A stretch of 5,207 bases of DNA from Halobacteriaceae archaeon Tc-Br11_E2g27 (lineage in GTDB: Archaea; Halobacteriota; Halobacteria; Halobacteriales; Haloarculaceae), in contig LKNH01000198.1 of the NCBI GenBank assembly GCA_001564135.1, positions 1 to 5,207 of the forward strand. The letters are read 5' to 3'. Below, piece by piece: positions 4,587 through 5,207 of the stretch. The translations under genes and the position numbers were made by a program. The notes under the pieces are model-generated. The model was given only the letters and a program-made list of their open reading frames with translations, was not told where the DNA came from and did no database searches. Positions within the stretch are counted from its first letter, which is position 1, and every line of letters starts with the position of its first letter.

Positions 4587-5207
4587 CTACTCGATTTCGG
4601 CTTCGACGGTCTTTCGAACGCGACTGACAAGTTCGTCAACGGTATCGCTTTCCGCGTAGATGCGAATGTACGGCTCCGTCCCGCTTGGCCGGATAAGCGT
4701 CCATTCGCCGTCACCGAGTTCCAGCCTGACACCGTGTTCGGTATCGACGGCGGCATCCGGAAATTCAGATGGAAGCGTCTGTGCCAGTGCGTCCATAACG
4801 ACTTCTTTCTGCTCGTCAGGACAGGTGATGCTCTCCTTTCGGTAGGGTCGCTCACTCACCGGCTCGCGGAGCGAATCAAGCCCTGATTCGGCGACGAGTC
4901 TGGCGATGACTGCGGCGGATGCGACCCCATCAATCCAGCCGCCAAACCCGGTATGAATGTGTTTCCACGGCTCCGCCGCGAATACGACGGTTGTCTCTTC
5001 GGTTCCCGCCGTGCGAGCGGCTGCGATTCCCTCATGGAGTGCACCGAGTCGAACGCGCTCAACACGACCACCAACAGCTTCGACACGCTCGTCAATCCGC
5101 CCAGAGGCGTTCGGTGTTGTGATGACAACTGGGTCACCAGCGTCGCTTGCTCGGGTGTATTGCTCGGCAACGATTGCGAGAATCGTGTCTTCGTGAACGA
5201 CCTCACC
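4587..5207 (-). CDS. Alpha-D-phosphohexomutase (phosphomannomutase/phosphoglucomutase type), C-terminal part
   Basis: These enzymes move phosphate between C6 and C1 of hexose phosphates through a phosphoserine, supplying sugar-1-phosphates for glycans. The frame runs unbroken from the right edge for 206 residues, so the gene is cut at its 5' end; the GTG at 4857-4859 is internal. Domain 3 is seen from VVITTPNASGR to the sugar-binding loop FAAEPWKHIHTGFGGWIDGV (fragment residues 76-95), followed by domain 4. There the phosphate-binding loop RPSGTEP (173-179, bases 4671-4691) is intact, followed by YIRIYAES and a final helix to the stop. The catalytic phosphoserine and metal loops lie in the missing N-terminal half. 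The sugar loop keeps Glu79 but reads AEPWKHIH instead of the usual GEESGH-type sequence, so substrate preference (mannose, glucose or glucosamine phosphate) cannot be assigned. It is on the same strand as the transducer but separated by 183 bp and a strong TATA box, so it is probably a separate unit. Confidence 0.93.
   Translation of the reverse strand, partial: GEVVHEDTILAIVAEQYTRASDAGDPVVITTPNASGRIDERVEAVGGRVERVRLGALHEGIAAARTAGTEETTVVFAAEPWKHIHTGFGGWIDGVASAAVIARLVAESGLDSLREPVSERPYRKESITCPDEQKEVVMDALAQTLPSEFPDAAVDTEHGVRLELGDGEWTLIRPSGTEPYIRIYAESDTVDELVSRVRKTVEAEIE

Noticed and set aside
4856..5206. 116-residue minus-strand ORF, suggesting a frameshift in the phosphohexomutase
   Set aside because: The mutase frame itself is open to the right edge and gives a continuous domain 3 to domain 4 sequence; the other ORF is an out-of-frame Ser/Arg-rich shadow.

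Overview
The window looks like part of a haloarchaeal (Halobacteria) chromosome of moderate GC, by eye near 50-55%. Three things point there. The proteins are strongly acidic (Glu/Asp-rich, Lys-poor). The likely starts have little or no 5' leader, with AT-rich TATA-like boxes about 28-31 nt upstream. Several products, such as a membrane-free methyl-accepting transducer paired with CheW, match haloarchaeal families. By feel it is a lower-GC haloarchaeon; I cannot name a genus. No rRNA, tRNA, CRISPR array, insertion sequence or integrase is visible, and no gene-free stretch exceeds 300 bases.

Layout, left to right. (1) The C-terminal part of an RtcB-family RNA ligase on + (to 779), cut by the left edge. 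(2) A small cupin gene on - (821-1183), convergent with rtcB. (3) A 133-bp divergent promoter region, then an SDR oxidoreductase of the HSDL2-like type on + (1317-2183), ending just before a T7 tract. (4) A GNAT acetyltransferase on + (2253-2744). (5) A 125-bp convergent gap holding an uncertain 17-codon ORF. (6) On -, a two-gene signalling unit: a soluble transducer without a sensor domain (3414-4403), then cheW (2870-3355), read from a TATA promoter near 4437. A 12-codon ORF with its own Shine-Dalgarno sits between the two. (7) A 183-bp gap with repeated and dyad motifs, then the C-terminal part of a phosphohexomutase on - (4587 to the right edge).

The only clear functional unit is transducer plus CheW: the transducer hairpin tip and CheW are direct partners in coupling to CheA kinase. 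The other genes look like independent metabolic or housekeeping neighbours. I see no strong case for a wholly new system. The best leads are the sensor-less transducer/CheW pair with a paired 15-bp repeat upstream of its TATA box, the RtcB paralogue outside the usual archaeal tRNA-ligase branch, and the SDR lacking the usual catalytic serine.
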